Assembly: GCA_021399435.1 (NCBI GenBank) | Contig: JAJTUP010000005.1 | Coordinates: 372,001-436,000, forward strand | DNA length: 64,000 bases | Source: Diaporthe sp. PMI_573 | Taxonomy: Eukaryota; Ascomycota; Sordariomycetes; Diaporthales; Diaporthaceae | Reading direction: 5' to 3' | Shown: piece after piece, positions 45,502 to 57,183 of the stretch | Layout: every line of letters begins with the position of its first letter | Position numbering within the stretch: position 1 is the first letter of the stretch | The notes under the pieces: generated by a model | Databases searched by the model: none | What the model was told of the DNA's origin: nothing | What the model saw: only the letters and a program-made list of their open reading frames with translations | Program-made: the position numbers and the translations under genes

Positions 45502-47262
45502 CTATACAGACTGGCTTCTTTTATTCCTCCATTGCTTGCCCCAGCGCCTGAGGATGACTACAAAGATGATGCACAAACCGCCGTCCAAGAAAGCAACCAT
45601 GGTGAAGAACCACCCTCTTCCCATGGCGCTCACCAGCGGGTTCAGAGCAGCAACCACAGCAGCGGACAAACCGCACCGGATGATGTTATTGCTTGCAGCA
45701 ATGGTGCTGGGCTTTTCCGGAAATATGTCCACGACTAGAGCACTATAGACCTGGTGCAAGACTGTGCATTTTGCACCGAGATAGAATTGCAATATAAGCG
45801 GTACAGCGGGATGTACCTTGAGCTGTACCGCCCAGGCAAATCCTACCAGGACGCAGGCAGAGAATGCCAAGATGAGGAGCGAGAAGCGGCTGCGCGCCTC
45901 TTCGATCGGGAAGTCGTGTATGTCGTGGTTGTCGCTCTTGTTTGTCGAAAAGCCAGCCTTTTTTGCCACGTGCTTGTAGTTTCTGTCCATCATCTTACCG
46001 CAGATAAATCCCCCTGCGATGACACCTGAGCCGCCGGTTAGGTAACAGAGGCCCACGTATATGTCCTTGAAGCCGTAGCCGCCGGGGTCTTTCCCATAGA
46101 TGACAGGGATCGAGGCCTGGATCAGGTACCACACTGCGTATGGGCTTGCTGCGAGCCAGAGTCCGAGGAACGTGTCCCTGTAGAAAACGAGACGGAGTGA
46201 TATGAATGGGTTCGGAACCACCAACCTCCCTTTCCCAGTGGCGTTCTTGTTGGGGTCTTCGATCAACATACCATTTGCAACGTTCTCTCCGGCCTCGGCG
46301 CTACTGTTGTCCCCTGATTTTGTGTCGTCAAAGCTACCCTCAGCACTTGTGGGGACTCTGCTTCCCTTCTCGGAGTCTCCCTCTCCTTTCAGTCTCCTGT
46401 TCCTCCGCCAGTCAACCATAAGGCTCCACCACGTCCGCCATATGCCCAAAGCAGGCACAGACCCATTGCCAACAATGGTCCTCCGAGTCTCAGGCATCGT
46501 CCAGAGAATCAGCATGAGCGCGATCCCGCCGAATATCACCAACGCCCAGAAGCACCATGCCGGCTGGCCTGTCATTACGACGCCGCCGCCGATGATTGGG
46601 CCAATACACGGGCCCAGGTTCCCGCTTGCCAGCATGGGCCCCAGCATGCTGCCCCTCTCGGCAGAGGTGACAAGGTCCGCGACAACGCCATACGCAAGGC
46701 TCAGCACCGCGGAGCCGCCGACGCTCTGGGTCGCGCGCAGGATGATCAGCGCCGTGTAGCTGCCCTGGGAGAGGGCGAGCCCCAGGCTGGCGGCCGTGTA
46801 GAGGCCAAAGGTGAGAATGAAGACGGGTCGGCGGCCGAAGACATCGGATAGGGGGCTCCAGAAGGATGCTGAGATGCCCTGGAATATGACGTAGACCGTG
46901 ATGGTCAGGTTGATTGCTTGGGCTGAGGTGTGGTATTGCTCGGCTAGCAGCAGGATCAAGGGCAGATATATGTTGGCCGTCAGGGATGAGGCGAGGGTTA
47001 GGAAGCCAAGGAGGTAGGTGAGATAGAGCTTTTGCCATTTAGTGAAGATGCTGTACGGGACCGAAGCGGGAGACGTCGGTGGCGAGGATCCTGCATTCGA
47101 TTCATCGATAGCAACACACTCGATGGCCTTCAGTTCGCCTTGACCTCCTGGACTGCTGCTTTGCTCGACCAAAGGCGATGTCATCAGGCCATTCTTTCCT
47201 TCTCGTTGCGAAGGGACTTGGCTAGAGGATGGCGACATCCTGGTGACTTTAAGAGGCACCAA
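45502..47262 (-). CDS. DHA1-type MFS drug/H+ antiporter
   Basis: A single exon of 586 residues; an internal Met (MSPSSS) eight codons in is an alternative start. About 55 polar residues precede helix 1 (LTYLLGFLTLASSLTANIYL). The group signature between helices 2 and 3 is present (SPLSDVFGRRPVFILTF), and helix 5 has the antiporter motif-C-like GNLGPCIGPIIGGG. A long acidic loop of about 90 residues splits the two halves, and the protein ends in a basic tail (RRWGKQWRNKRS). This pattern matches Qdr/Tpo-type plasma membrane exporters of drugs, polyamines or weak acids. The exact substrate cannot be read. Confidence 0.9.
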   Translation of the reverse strand: MVPLKVTRMSPSSSQVPSQREGKNGLMTSPLVEQSSSPGGQGELKAIECVAIDESNAGSSPPTSPASVPYSIFTKWQKLYLTYLLGFLTLASSLTANIYLPLILLLAEQYHTSAQAINLTITVYVIFQGISASFWSPLSDVFGRRPVFILTFGLYTAASLGLALSQGSYTALIILRATQSVGGSAVLSLAYGVVADLVTSAERGSMLGPMLASGNLGPCIGPIIGGGVVMTGQPAWCFWALVIFGGIALMLILWTMPETRRTIVGNGSVPALGIWRTWWSLMVDWRRNRRLKGEGDSEKGSRVPTSAEGSFDDTKSGDNSSAEAGENVANGMLIEDPNKNATGKGRLVVPNPFISLRLVFYRDTFLGLWLAASPYAVWYLIQASIPVIYGKDPGGYGFKDIYVGLCYLTGGSGVIAGGFICGKMMDRNYKHVAKKAGFSTNKSDNHDIHDFPIEEARSRFSLLILAFSACVLVGFAWAVQLKVHPAVPLILQFYLGAKCTVLHQVYSALVVDIFPEKPSTIAASNNIIRCGLSAAVVAALNPLVSAMGRGWFFTMVAFLDGGLCIIFVVILRRWGKQWRNKRSQSV

Positions 47263-47887
47263 AGGGAAGATGTAACTAGCGACGACCGGTTCTGCGTGGA
47301 AGGGGAAATGGCAGCGATCTAGCGATACATGATGCTTTAATCATGCGTGCCCTCAGTATGAAGAATAATTCTGGTCGGCCTAGGTAACAGGGTAGTCGTT
47401 TGCCGCCGTCTGCTGGTCCGTTGGTTACTTGCGGGACCCTGCGGCGACCCATGTTGGTTGTCACCCCCTCCCTCACTGATGCATGTTGGTTCTTCGATGT
47501 TGCTAAATCTGTACATGCCGGCATCCCAAATCCGCCGAATTGCGGCATAATAGCTGCCAGCGTAGGTCTAGTTGAGCTTGAGACAAATTTAACAAAGGTT
47601 CTCTGAATGAAACTCTTGGACAACAGCCCTTGGGATCCATCAGCTCAGCAACCTCCAAGCCGTTCTAACATTGCGCAGTTTTAAGCATGGGACAGATTCT
47701 TCAGGGCCCATCTCGTGACATATCGGGCTGCCAGGATCGCGGAAGCGAACATTTAATGGCGCCAACTTTCATTACTTCACAGGGACAGCATTATTTCACA
47801 GTACCAAAACACTTCCAATTGCTGCCCTAACTCAGGACCTGTCCGTTTGGTCCTGGCTGATGTCGTGTACTTATTCTCAGTCGCTTA
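47263..47887. other. Intergenic, no gene seen
   Basis: Promoter of the DHA1 transporter at the left and 3' flank of the acetyltransferase at the right; nothing else recognised. Confidence 0.45.
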
Positions 47888-48802
47888 TCAGACGTACAAC
47901 GGGTTTACACCGTCGAACTCCGAGTCCTCCTCCGCTGTCAGGTACCTGCTCGGGTGGTTTGGGTCTGTTGCATAAGCCCAGAAGTGAGACAAGCCCACTC
48001 GCCGGAATCCTTCCTTGCGCCAGAATGCAGTCGACTTGTCTGTCAACTGCTGTGCGTACGAGAGAACCTCCGCCTGCCTCTCATCCCCGCCCGTGGGGAA
48101 GCCCTCCTTTCCAAACACGCGGATGATCTCTTCCAAGCTAAGACCGGGTTCCAACATGAGGTAGCTGCAGGTCTCGGCAACCCAGTCCAAAGTCTGATTG
48201 AAGAGCTCGGTGCCGATACCCTTGCCACGAAGGGAGTCACTGACGGTCATGTCCTCAATGAGAATAAGAGGCCCAGGTCCAAAATCGCGGCCCCACACTC
48301 CTGTTCCTCCATGTGGCGACCCACTTCCCCAGATGTCAAACTTGAACGTGCCATGTCGGGTAAACAAGCTGTCCATTCCGAGTTCCATCATCAGCTCGTC
48401 GTTTTGAAAGAGGGCCGCTTTCACTTGGCCATTGGGGATGGCCATGAAGTCGAGCATTGCCACAGGGTCCCGAGGCATGTCATTCTCCGCGCCCTCGGTT
48501 GCGTAGTACACGGTGCACTCAATGGGATCGTCGTCGTCGCGGTCCTCATCGCGCCTGCCAATTGCCTGGGAGTCGGGGCTTTGCAGAAAATGAGGATGGG
48601 TCGTCATCATTCCATAATGCGTCTCGAATTCAAGCCCAAGGCTTGAAAGATTGTCATCGTCGGAGGGCTTGCTGGAGGACTCTCTGGAAGTTTCGTCTGA
48701 GGCCATGTCCTCCTTCAACTTCTGAAAATCATCCTCGGATTGGGAACCACCCTCTCCATCGTTGTCACGCGGAGTCATGGCTGACGAGGAAGACATTATC
48801 AA
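47888..48802 (-). CDS. GNAT-family N-acetyltransferase
   Basis: A single exon of 304 residues. The first 90 residues are acidic and disordered. The acetyl-CoA-binding motif A is clear: MTVSDSLRGKGIGTELFNQT, with the R/Q-x-x-G-x-G/A loop as RGKGIG. The C-terminal part (STAFWRKEGFRRVGLSHFWA, then YATDPNHPSR) has the usual motif B aromatic residues and a fungal-type ending. It should transfer an acetyl group from acetyl-CoA to an amine; the acceptor is unknown. Two Met codons near the start (48802 and 48796) are equally plausible. Confidence 0.85.
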   Translation of the reverse strand: MIMSSSSAMTPRDNDGEGGSQSEDDFQKLKEDMASDETSRESSSKPSDDDNLSSLGLEFETHYGMMTTHPHFLQSPDSQAIGRRDEDRDDDDPIECTVYYATEGAENDMPRDPVAMLDFMAIPNGQVKAALFQNDELMMELGMDSLFTRHGTFKFDIWGSGSPHGGTGVWGRDFGPGPLILIEDMTVSDSLRGKGIGTELFNQTLDWVAETCSYLMLEPGLSLEEIIRVFGKEGFPTGGDERQAEVLSYAQQLTDKSTAFWRKEGFRRVGLSHFWAYATDPNHPSRYLTAEEDSEFDGVNPLYV

Positions 48803-49633
48803 AAGAGAAGCTGGGGTTTCTTGTGCGTTGCTACTTGCAGTTTATCGAAGGGTGCAGAAGCGGGGCGGCATCTCAAAGCTTTTATAGCGTCCAGAATCCC
48901 TGCCAACCTACAGGTCCAAGATTCACACGTAGGCAGGTCATACTTTCGTTTGCTCAAGACTAGCTAACTACGTCAAACGCTCTGCTGCGAGAAGTCACTT
49001 CGGCAGGAACTTCGAACATCCACTACGGGCTTCACTTGGGCCCCTTCACTGGCTTCTTCTCCACTGTACGCAACGCTGAATGCTCAGAAGCTCCACCCCT
49101 GCAGCCGGCAAGAGAGACACAAGACTCCAAGAGTCGCGCGAGGTCATCAAGGATGAATTAGATGTAAGATTCTAGGCAGACGGCCAACATAGATTGGCCC
49201 AGGGCCAGAGCGGCGGCTTTCCGTCGCTAATAGAACCGTTGATCACGTCAAATTTCCGCCCAGCAATTGGCCTTGGAGACATCCCAATCGACTCCCTCCT
49301 GACTCTCCTTCATACGGAGTCTACATCTTATTCATAAAATTCTGCCTATCCCTATTTATGTGGCCAAATCTGAGACATGAACGACCTTCAATGAGACCAG
49401 TCAAAAAAATACTGTTATCAATGGTTCTTTATATGATATAATTCTGAAATAGTTTCTGGTGTCTGTCCTATTGCCTTAGACATTAAGTCAGGGCACCAAC
49501 TCGAAACTGCAACCCATCAGGTGAACAGCTATGTGCCGGAATGCACACAGGTGCATGCGATGCTGTTGAGCCTTTCATCCCCGGGTGCAGCGACTGCATC
49601 ATCAGAATTGCTGGATATCAGCCTTATATTTGC
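48803..49633. other. Intergenic, no gene seen
   Basis: About 830 bases; promoter of the acetyltransferase and 3' flank of the fructosamine-kinase-like gene. Confidence 0.45.
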
Positions 49634-50980
49634 CTAGATCCTCGGGTTTGGATGCAACCTAGTTTGACTGATCTCAAACCCACGCTCTCGGGCATAGCCC
49701 TCGTATCCATCTGGGTACTTTTCGACCAGGTATCTCATATCCTTGATAGCACTGTCTCGGTCAGCAAGTTTTCAAACTTTCAAACGGAGCTGAATGTTGA
49801 AACTTGCTCACGTTTTACGCATCCGGAGATTTCCCGGGTACAAAGAGGACGAATGAAGATTGAACCGCCTAGGTCAGCAGGTCAGCGAGTTGTGTCCGGT
49901 AACGAGACGCTTTAAGTTTAGTACGACTTACACGCTGTAAAGGATGCCTCGATCGTGGAAGTCTTCTCGGGGCTCTGCAATTTGGATATGTTTGCAGTAC
50001 TCATTGATGTAGGCGTCAGTCATCCTGTGGCGTGCAATGAACCACGGGGCTAAATCGTCTAGCAAGAAAGGAAGTCAGTTTGTGAATTTTGATAACACTT
50101 GCGTGGTGCTCTTCCCGAAACCTACATTCTTTGTGGGCGTAAAGAGGGGTTGGGTCAAAAGTCTTCGGGTCGCCAGTTGCGATGTCAACCGAGACATTCC
50201 CATCCCACAAGTCACCATGACAGAGCACAGGGTCGATGTGACGGCCCTCCGTCTCAAGCGGACGGACCAGTCGTGGGAGGACCTTGAGGAATAATGCGTC
50301 TCGGAGTCTCGTCATCTCGGCATCTGGGCCGTGGGTTTGCTCCTCTGCGATAAACGCTGCCTCGAGACAGCCGGTGAGGGTAGCCTCCCACGACTTGCTC
50401 ATAGGGAAAACAGAGGGGTTGCGTCCGCCGTAGGTGACGATGGGGAAGCCAAACTCTCCCGTCTTGGACTTTGCTTCAGGTCTCGTTTGCACCTTGGCGA
50501 GGAGAGACGGAAAGACAGACACATCAGGAATATCCCCCGATAGATCATAGAAACGGATGAGCAAGAAGTAGACCTCGTGTTCTTGTTTGTAAGTGCCCCA
50601 AGCTATTGGTTCGGGCACGAGCTCTGGGTAAGCGTTGTGCAGAGCTTGTGCCCCGATGTACTCTGATGACACCATGCTCTTTCCATGATCAAATCTGTGG
50701 ACCTATTTATTTGAAAGTCGTATTCCGGGTCAGTGAAGACATGTACCACGGATTAGTGGTTAGTGACACTTACTTTCATAAAGAAAGGAGTCTTGTTTCC
50801 GTCCGCATCTGTTGCGTCGATCTTGGCAGTACGTGCCCAGTACGAGACTCCGCTCGGCGAGATGCCGTGGAAGTGGGTGCCTGGCGGAAGCGCCTCCTTG
50901 ACGGCTTCATCAATGTACTCGATCAGGCGTTTCGGTACTGGGATTTCTCCCTTCCAAACGTACTCTTTCTCCTCGGCCAT
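49634..50980 (-). CDS. Fructosamine/ketosamine 3-kinase family protein
   Basis: Five exons reconstruct one frame of 361 residues: 50980-50774, 50702-50126, 50058-49932, 49868-49812, 49751-49634. The splice at 50126/50058 (GTAGGT...GCTAG) is the one that gives AHKEYDLAPWFIARH, as in the family; the unspliced frame is wrong from there on. Key parts are MKVHRFDHGKSMVSSEYIGA (ATP-binding Lys region and an acidic helix), VLCHGDLWDGNVSVDI (catalytic Asp), DPTPLYAHKEYDLA (Mg-binding Asp) and LYSVRFNLHSSSLYPGNLRM. The enzyme family phosphorylates sugar-lysine adducts on proteins, which then break down; some fungal members may have other small-molecule substrates. No signal peptide. Confidence 0.88.
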
Positions 50981-51665
50981 GATAGGTCACTTCACAGGCG
51001 CGGGTGATTCTGCGAGCAGTATAAAGAGAGAATGGGAGCATTACGTCTACCGAGGGAGAAGGGGGGAGATGAAGATAGGTGACATTTTTTAAACTATCGA
51101 TACCAAGGAAATGGCCACAGTGACTTGCTGCAGTATCTGACGGGTACATGGTACTGTAATTGCTGTGGCCGTTGGATGATTGGGTCGTGGAATACCAACA
51201 GCCACCAACCAACATATCTCGAACCAATCAGAAAAGAGACCACGGACCTGGCCACATGTATCTAGCTCGAAAGGACTCTAGCGACATGGCATCAGAATGC
51301 TTTGTGGGAGTGGAACCCATGCATTATGAGAAGGGATTCAGAGAAAGTAAAACCCGTTTTGGCAGGCTTGAGTAAGTTGCTGGGGTCGCGCTTTTGGGCC
51401 CACCGGCTGAACGAATGAAACGAGGTGCCGCAGGGTTGCCTGCATACTTCCCCTCAACCACCTGTCCACTATGCCGAACGGTTGTTTTCCAGACCCGAGG
51501 AGAAGATGGCCCCTAGATAAAGCATTCTGCCTTTCATTACAGTCGGAAGTGGCGTGAAATGACCTGAGCTAGGCCAGAACCCTCGTTTGAACAACCTTTT
51601 CATCCAACGCCCCTGCAGGCTGTGCCGCAGTCGGTCCCCACTCCCCTCATCGTCCGGATGCTTCC
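50981..51665. promoter_or_regulatory. Divergent intergenic region
   Basis: About 685 bases between the starts of the fructosamine-kinase-like gene (minus) and the SesB-NACHT receptor gene (plus). No defined site recognised. Confidence 0.45.
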
Positions 51666-54600
51666 ATGGACACGAACCCGGAGCTCAGGCGGGCCAGTTC
51701 TTCCGCCACGGCGCGGTCTTTTCTGTCAAGGACGCTAGTTCGCCGGGCTCGGGGGCCAGAGGATGGCTTGAATGACGGCAAAGGCCCGCTGGGGCTCACT
51801 ACGCTCTATGATCCTGGGACTGCTGACCAGGCGCTGGTCGCGGATATCATATTTGTCCATGGGTTGAACGGTGGTTCACAGAGCACCTGGAGCAAGGGAA
51901 ATCTTGCCTCCAACCTTTGGCCGAAGGCATGGCTGCCTACGGATGATGCGTTCCGAGATGTCAGGATTCATAGCTTTGGTTACTCTTCGGGCCTGAATCG
52001 AGAGTCTGTCCTGAATGTTCGAGACTTTGCACAGTCTCTGCTAGGGGCAGTGCAGGACTCGCCCGCTATCAGACAGGATGGCAAGGTATGCGCGAGAAAA
52101 GACGTCGCTACGTCGTGAGACCTCCTTTTTACACTTGAACAGAAGCTGACCCCCCCACCCCATCAATCTAGTCCCAAATCATCTTTGTTGCGCACAGCAT
52201 GGGCGGACTTGTGGTCAAGATGGCATACATCCTCGGCCATCGCATCCCGGAATTTCGGCCCGTAATAGAGAGAGTGTGCTCCATCATTTTTCTGGGGACG
52301 CCTCATCAAGGAGCTTCCATCGCACGAACTCTTTCACGCCTGATCGCACTTGTCGGTGCTCGCCCCTTCGTGGATGACTTGCTGCCCGAATCACCAATAC
52401 TACGGTCCATCAACGAGGACTTCCCTCGGGTTGCTGATCACCTCCACCTCATGTCATTCTACGAAACCAGACCAATGAGCTTGGGAGGCTACAAGACCCT
52501 CATTGTCGACAAGACAAGTGCTGTGATGAATCTAGCGAACGAGAGAAGAACCCTACTTGATGCTGACCACCGTCACGTGGCTATGTTCTCGTCACGGGAT
52601 GACCTTGGATTTGTTACAGTCCGTAATGCCCTGGCTACTCTGTTATCTTCGCGCCGTGAAGAGCAACAGCTAAAGCGGCAGAACGTGGCTCAAAGTGACA
52701 GAGCTATTCTCAATCACGTGCTGGGAGTTACAGATGCGCCTGAGGATGACCTTATGACGCAGGACTCTCGCAGACATCCAGATACATGCGGGTGGCTTTT
52801 GAGGAAAACATACTATATGGACTGGAAAGCTTCTTTAGACTCAAGGCTGCTTTGGATACGCGGGCGACCTGGTGCCGGCAAGAGTGTGCTCTCCGGTTAC
52901 ATCGTTAATGATCTGCGAGAGCAAGAGGTCGATTGCTGTTTCTTTTTTTTCAAGTCCTCGGACAGGGCCAGATCGAACGCCAACGAGTTCCTACGGTCTA
53001 TGGCCTGGCAGATGGCGATGATACACTCAGACGTGCTCTCTAAGATCTCAGATAGCTCGTCTAGAGAGAAAATCTGTCCCGTTGACCGAGTCGACCCTAT
53101 TCCAGTTTGGAGGAAACTTTATCTATCCAACATTCTCAAAGCCCGACTGAATCGACCACAATTCTGGGTCATAGACTCTATCGACGAGTGCAAGGAAAGT
53201 CTTGATGTCATAGACTTCTTGATGCGTATTCAAGAGTCATGGCCTGTCTCCATTCTCATTATGTCGAGAGATCCCGTGGAGAAGCATCTTGGAAAGACAA
53301 CCCCACGGCTGGACATTCAAAGCCAACAAATATCCGACGGAGATGTCCAGGACGATATCGCCTTGCTTCTCAAATCCAACTTGAATCTTCTTCCCGGTGC
53401 CGCGTCGGTTCGATGGCCTACTCCAGAGTCCATGGCTTCACATATCCTCGCAAAATCCGAGGGCTGCTTTCTTTGGGCCTCACTGATTTGCTCTGAGTTG
53501 CGTCAGGTCACCAGCGAAAGGGAGATTGATCAGGTTTTGGAGACAATTCCTTCTGGCATGGACGCCCTCTACACAAATATCCTCGAAGACATGGCAAACG
53601 CCCGGTTCGGCAAGAATGTTGCAAAAGCCGTACTCACATGGGTGACGTATGCTTTCAGACCTCTGAAGACTTCTGAGCTGCAAGAGCCCATCGAATTAGA
53701 CATTGATGATAAAGTTGACGATGTAGCGCGTGCCATATCAAAATGCTGTGCAAATATTGTGTATGTCGACGCTCACAACACGGTTCAGCTCGTCCACGCG
53801 ACTGCCAGGGAATTTCTGATGAGACGCGTCGCCGATTCACATTTCACGGTTTCCAAAGCGGAAGGACATCAACAACTAGCCAAAATCTGCTTTCAGTTCC
53901 TGATGAGAACAGAGAACGGTGCATCAAGGCCTGGCAGACTAAACTCGGGCACTGGAGTACAAACAACTCAGAGCTCTTCCAGTGGCGCGTCGCCTCACAG
54001 CAAAAGGCCAGCATCAGGACCAGAGCCAAGGCACGCTCAAAGAACATCACTGCTTCAGCCGACCTTATTCAGCGAGAACCCATTCACGCCTTATGCGTCA
54101 ACATACGTGTTCCAGCACTTGAATTATGTTCACTCAGATGACGAAGAAATTATCTCACTCGTTTCCGAGTTCTTCAGCGGGAGCAGTGTCCTCCGCTGGA
54201 TTGAGTACAACGCAGCCCATGATGATCTTCACACAGTGTATCAAGCTGGCCAAACACTCAATGCCACCTTGGCTCTCCGGGCGAGACGATCTCCGCCTCT
54301 GGGCTTGGCGCGAGACCAGATCAAGATCCAGATGCTGGCAAAATGGGGGGATGATCTGATACATCTGGTGACAAAGTTTTCTCGCCAGCTGCGAGCATCA
54401 CCACACGCGATACATCATCTCATCCCGCCTTTCTGCCCACCAGGATCAGCTCTAAGACAGCAATTCTCCGATCCGTTCCGCGGGCTGAATGTACAGGGTA
54501 TTTCCGCAACTAGCTGGGACGACTGCATAGCAACGATTACATATGAGAAAGGTACAAAGCCTAATACAGTTGCAGCAGGTCCAGGGCTCTTTGCCGTTGG

Positions 54601-56788
54601 CATGATGGCACCAAAGGGCAAAATTGTTATATATGGGGACTCTATATTCCAGGAGATCCATACAGTCATGCACGGCGAGCCAGTCTGGCGGCTCGCCTTT
54701 TCGGAACGTGGCACAGAACTGGCATCGTCTGGGGCGAAGACGGTCCGTATCTGGTCTACAGCCGATGGCAAGCAGATCTCCAGTTTCAAAACATCATCCA
54801 TGTGTCTCGCTTTACAATTTTCGGAAGATGACACTATCCTGATGGCTGTGACGAGACAAAACCAGCTCATCGAATGGGACATGTCTGAGCACATGCTGCT
54901 CCGCGACGGCCCTGTCAACTGGTCAGCAGACCTGGAAGAGAAGATGCAATTCAGATCGCCCACGACAGTCGCATTTGGAGCTGCAATAGGGTTGATGTGT
55001 GTGGTATACAGAGGGGAGAGCATCGTGTTGTGGGATTACCTCGAGGATAGAGTGTACGATCTCTACGAAAAGGACACTGGGTCGGTATCAGTGTTCGGGT
55101 CTCACAAAGTTGCTGAGGGTGCCACTACAGTGGGATCTGTCACTTTTAGCCATGCCGTGGAAACGGGTCTTCTTGCTGCGGCGTATATTGACGGGGACTT
55201 AGTTGTTTATGACGTTCTCACGGGTGAGGCTATTGCCTCCGCCGAAGATTCAAACGTTGTCATGGTCTCTTCATCACCGGACGGTCGAACTCTAGCGGGA
55301 GTTGACTCGCACGGAAACCTCACACTGTTCGAGTTCTCGACTCTGAGAGCTCTTCACAAAATCCAACTCAATACCCAGCTCGTGCCCAAAGCCATAGCCT
55401 TCACGTCGGATAGCTTGCGAGTCATCGAGATCCGGGGTGACCAGTGCAGGGTTTGGGAGCCGTCGGTTCTCCTCCGAGCCGACACCCCAGAGGACGAGAA
55501 CAGCGACACAATTTGTGAATCCACCGAGCTGCAGGAGGTGAATTATCAGACAGAGAGGAAACCCGAGATTACGGCTTTGGCGTGCTGCCAAAGTTCTAGC
55601 GTGGTCTTCTACGCAACGTCAGACGGATCGGTGTACGGATGTGATATTTCTAGAGAGCCGGATACGCAGCTCCTGTTTGTGTTGCCCTCAAGATGTCCTG
55701 TCCATATTCTGCATATCGACGAGAGGTTCTCGTTCCTGACCACCGGTGATCGGTCTAGTCGGATTACAGTCCGAAAGATCAAACGACAAAATATCCCGAC
55801 GCAGCCAGCGAGTTGGCACATTGATCCACCAATAGCCAATATTAAGGCACCGGGTGGGAATTTCGAAACACTACAGTCTGTCATTACTTCGGGACAACAC
55901 TTACGGGTATTGGTCTCACAGGAGAAGACGGACAGTCTGGTTCCCTTGACAGAAGACGGCCAGGGAAAGCCGATTGCTCAAATGCCAAGAGAGTGGTCGC
56001 AATGGTCAGAATATCCTTCAAAGCGCGACTGCCTCATACGTGTTTCGAAACATCATATCGATCTTTACAGTTGGGAAAATCTCAGCCCATTGGGACATTT
56101 CGAGACCTCGTCTTACGGGGATTTCCATAGTCTCACTCAGCTAATTTCGGCACAATTATTTGCAACATGTTCAACCAAAAACGAGTCCTTGCAGGAGATT
56201 CAGCAAAGGGATGACCACAAAGATCACAGGACTATCCAGACAATCCATCTATGGGGCGGAAATGACTTCGGGGTCCCTAATAACGACATGAAACCTGTAC
56301 GACAGCTCGAAGATGCCCTCTCCTCAAGCATCGCCCTCATCTTAGGATCTTTTGGCGCAAGGCTGGTTGTCTTTACCACAGACCAATGGATCGCGACCGT
56401 CGATCTACACGCACCCCAGTACCCGTCGCGGCGAGGGGAGGATATCGTGCGGCACTTCTTCATGCCCAACGACTGGATCAGCGTCGACCACAAACGCCTC
56501 GTTCTCGGCATCGGTAGCAACGGGGAGATAGTCTTTGCGAAACGCTCAGAACTGGCCGTGATCAAGCGCGGGCTAGAGACTACCGAGTCTGGGGCAAGTT
56601 TCAACCCAAGACGCGTGGGTACGGGTTGGAGGGGGCCTATCCCTCTGCGCCTTCGCGGCCCGCCCACTGGGACGACGGTATCAAGCCGGTCAAACCCAAT
56701 GGTGTCTCCGAGTGGATCTGTAGATAAAGATATACCGAGCAGGGATGGTGGTGAAGACTTGTTCGTAGGTTCAAGGCAAGTCTACTAG
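51666..56788 (+). CDS. SesB-like hydrolase-NACHT-WD40-like STAND receptor
   Basis: Two exons, 51666-52085 and 52172-56788, with an 86-base intron; 1678 residues. The N-terminal alpha/beta hydrolase has IIFVHGLNGGSQSTW and the nucleophile elbow VAHSMGGLVVKMAY (Ser about 149), as in SesB effectors of fungal receptors. The NTPase has a P-loop RGRPGAGKSVL (about 371-378), Walker B FWVIDSIDECKES and a winged-helix-like end (VQLVHATAREFLMRR). The C-terminal 800 residues form diverged beta-propeller repeats (WRLAFSERGTELASSGAKTV; VWEPS), not near-identical ones, so recent repeat shuffling is not evident. Such receptors sense non-self and activate the N-terminal effector; a lipase/esterase-type output is inferred. 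It lies 395 bases upstream of, and on the same strand as, the gasdermin-like gene. Confidence 0.92.
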
Positions 56789-57183
56789 GCAGAATGCCGG
56801 GGCTTGGACTGCTCGAGACTCCGCAGGTAAAATCTTTTTTGTTTCTCAGACAAGCAGGCTGCTGAGGTGGAGACCATGTACCTTTTACCGGAGGAAGCTC
56901 AGTTGGCGTTGTCTGCTATCGAAAGGGGGCAATTCGGAGGGCCACAAGGTGTTGAGTATAGAAGGCAATAGGCGCTGGGGCTGCCTACAGGCGAACTGCC
57001 TGCCTGCCGATAAATAGCTGCAGCCCGCATGGACATAGTACGTACGCTCTAACCATGCGTAGAAGGCTCGGGAAATAAGCGGGATGCTCGCCACTCAACA
57101 TAGTGTATTTCAGCAGCGAAGTAGCAACGTTGAGGTGCATCTTCAAATAGAGGGAGCAGCAGAGTCAAATCCACCCTACGAAT
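56789..57183. promoter_or_regulatory. Intergenic between receptor and gasdermin-like gene
   Basis: 395 bases, presumably the terminator of the receptor gene and the promoter of the next gene; no specific site recognised. Confidence 0.4.

Noticed and set aside
45502..47262. Member of a metabolite cluster with the DUF6604 and acetyltransferase genes
   Set aside because: No biosynthetic core enzyme lies next to it; the PKS remnants are more than 15 kb away.
53200..56700. Hypervariable near-identical WD40 repeats as in the Podospora het-d/het-e genes
   Set aside because: The propeller-like repeats of this receptor are strongly diverged from each other, so no high-identity repeat block is present.
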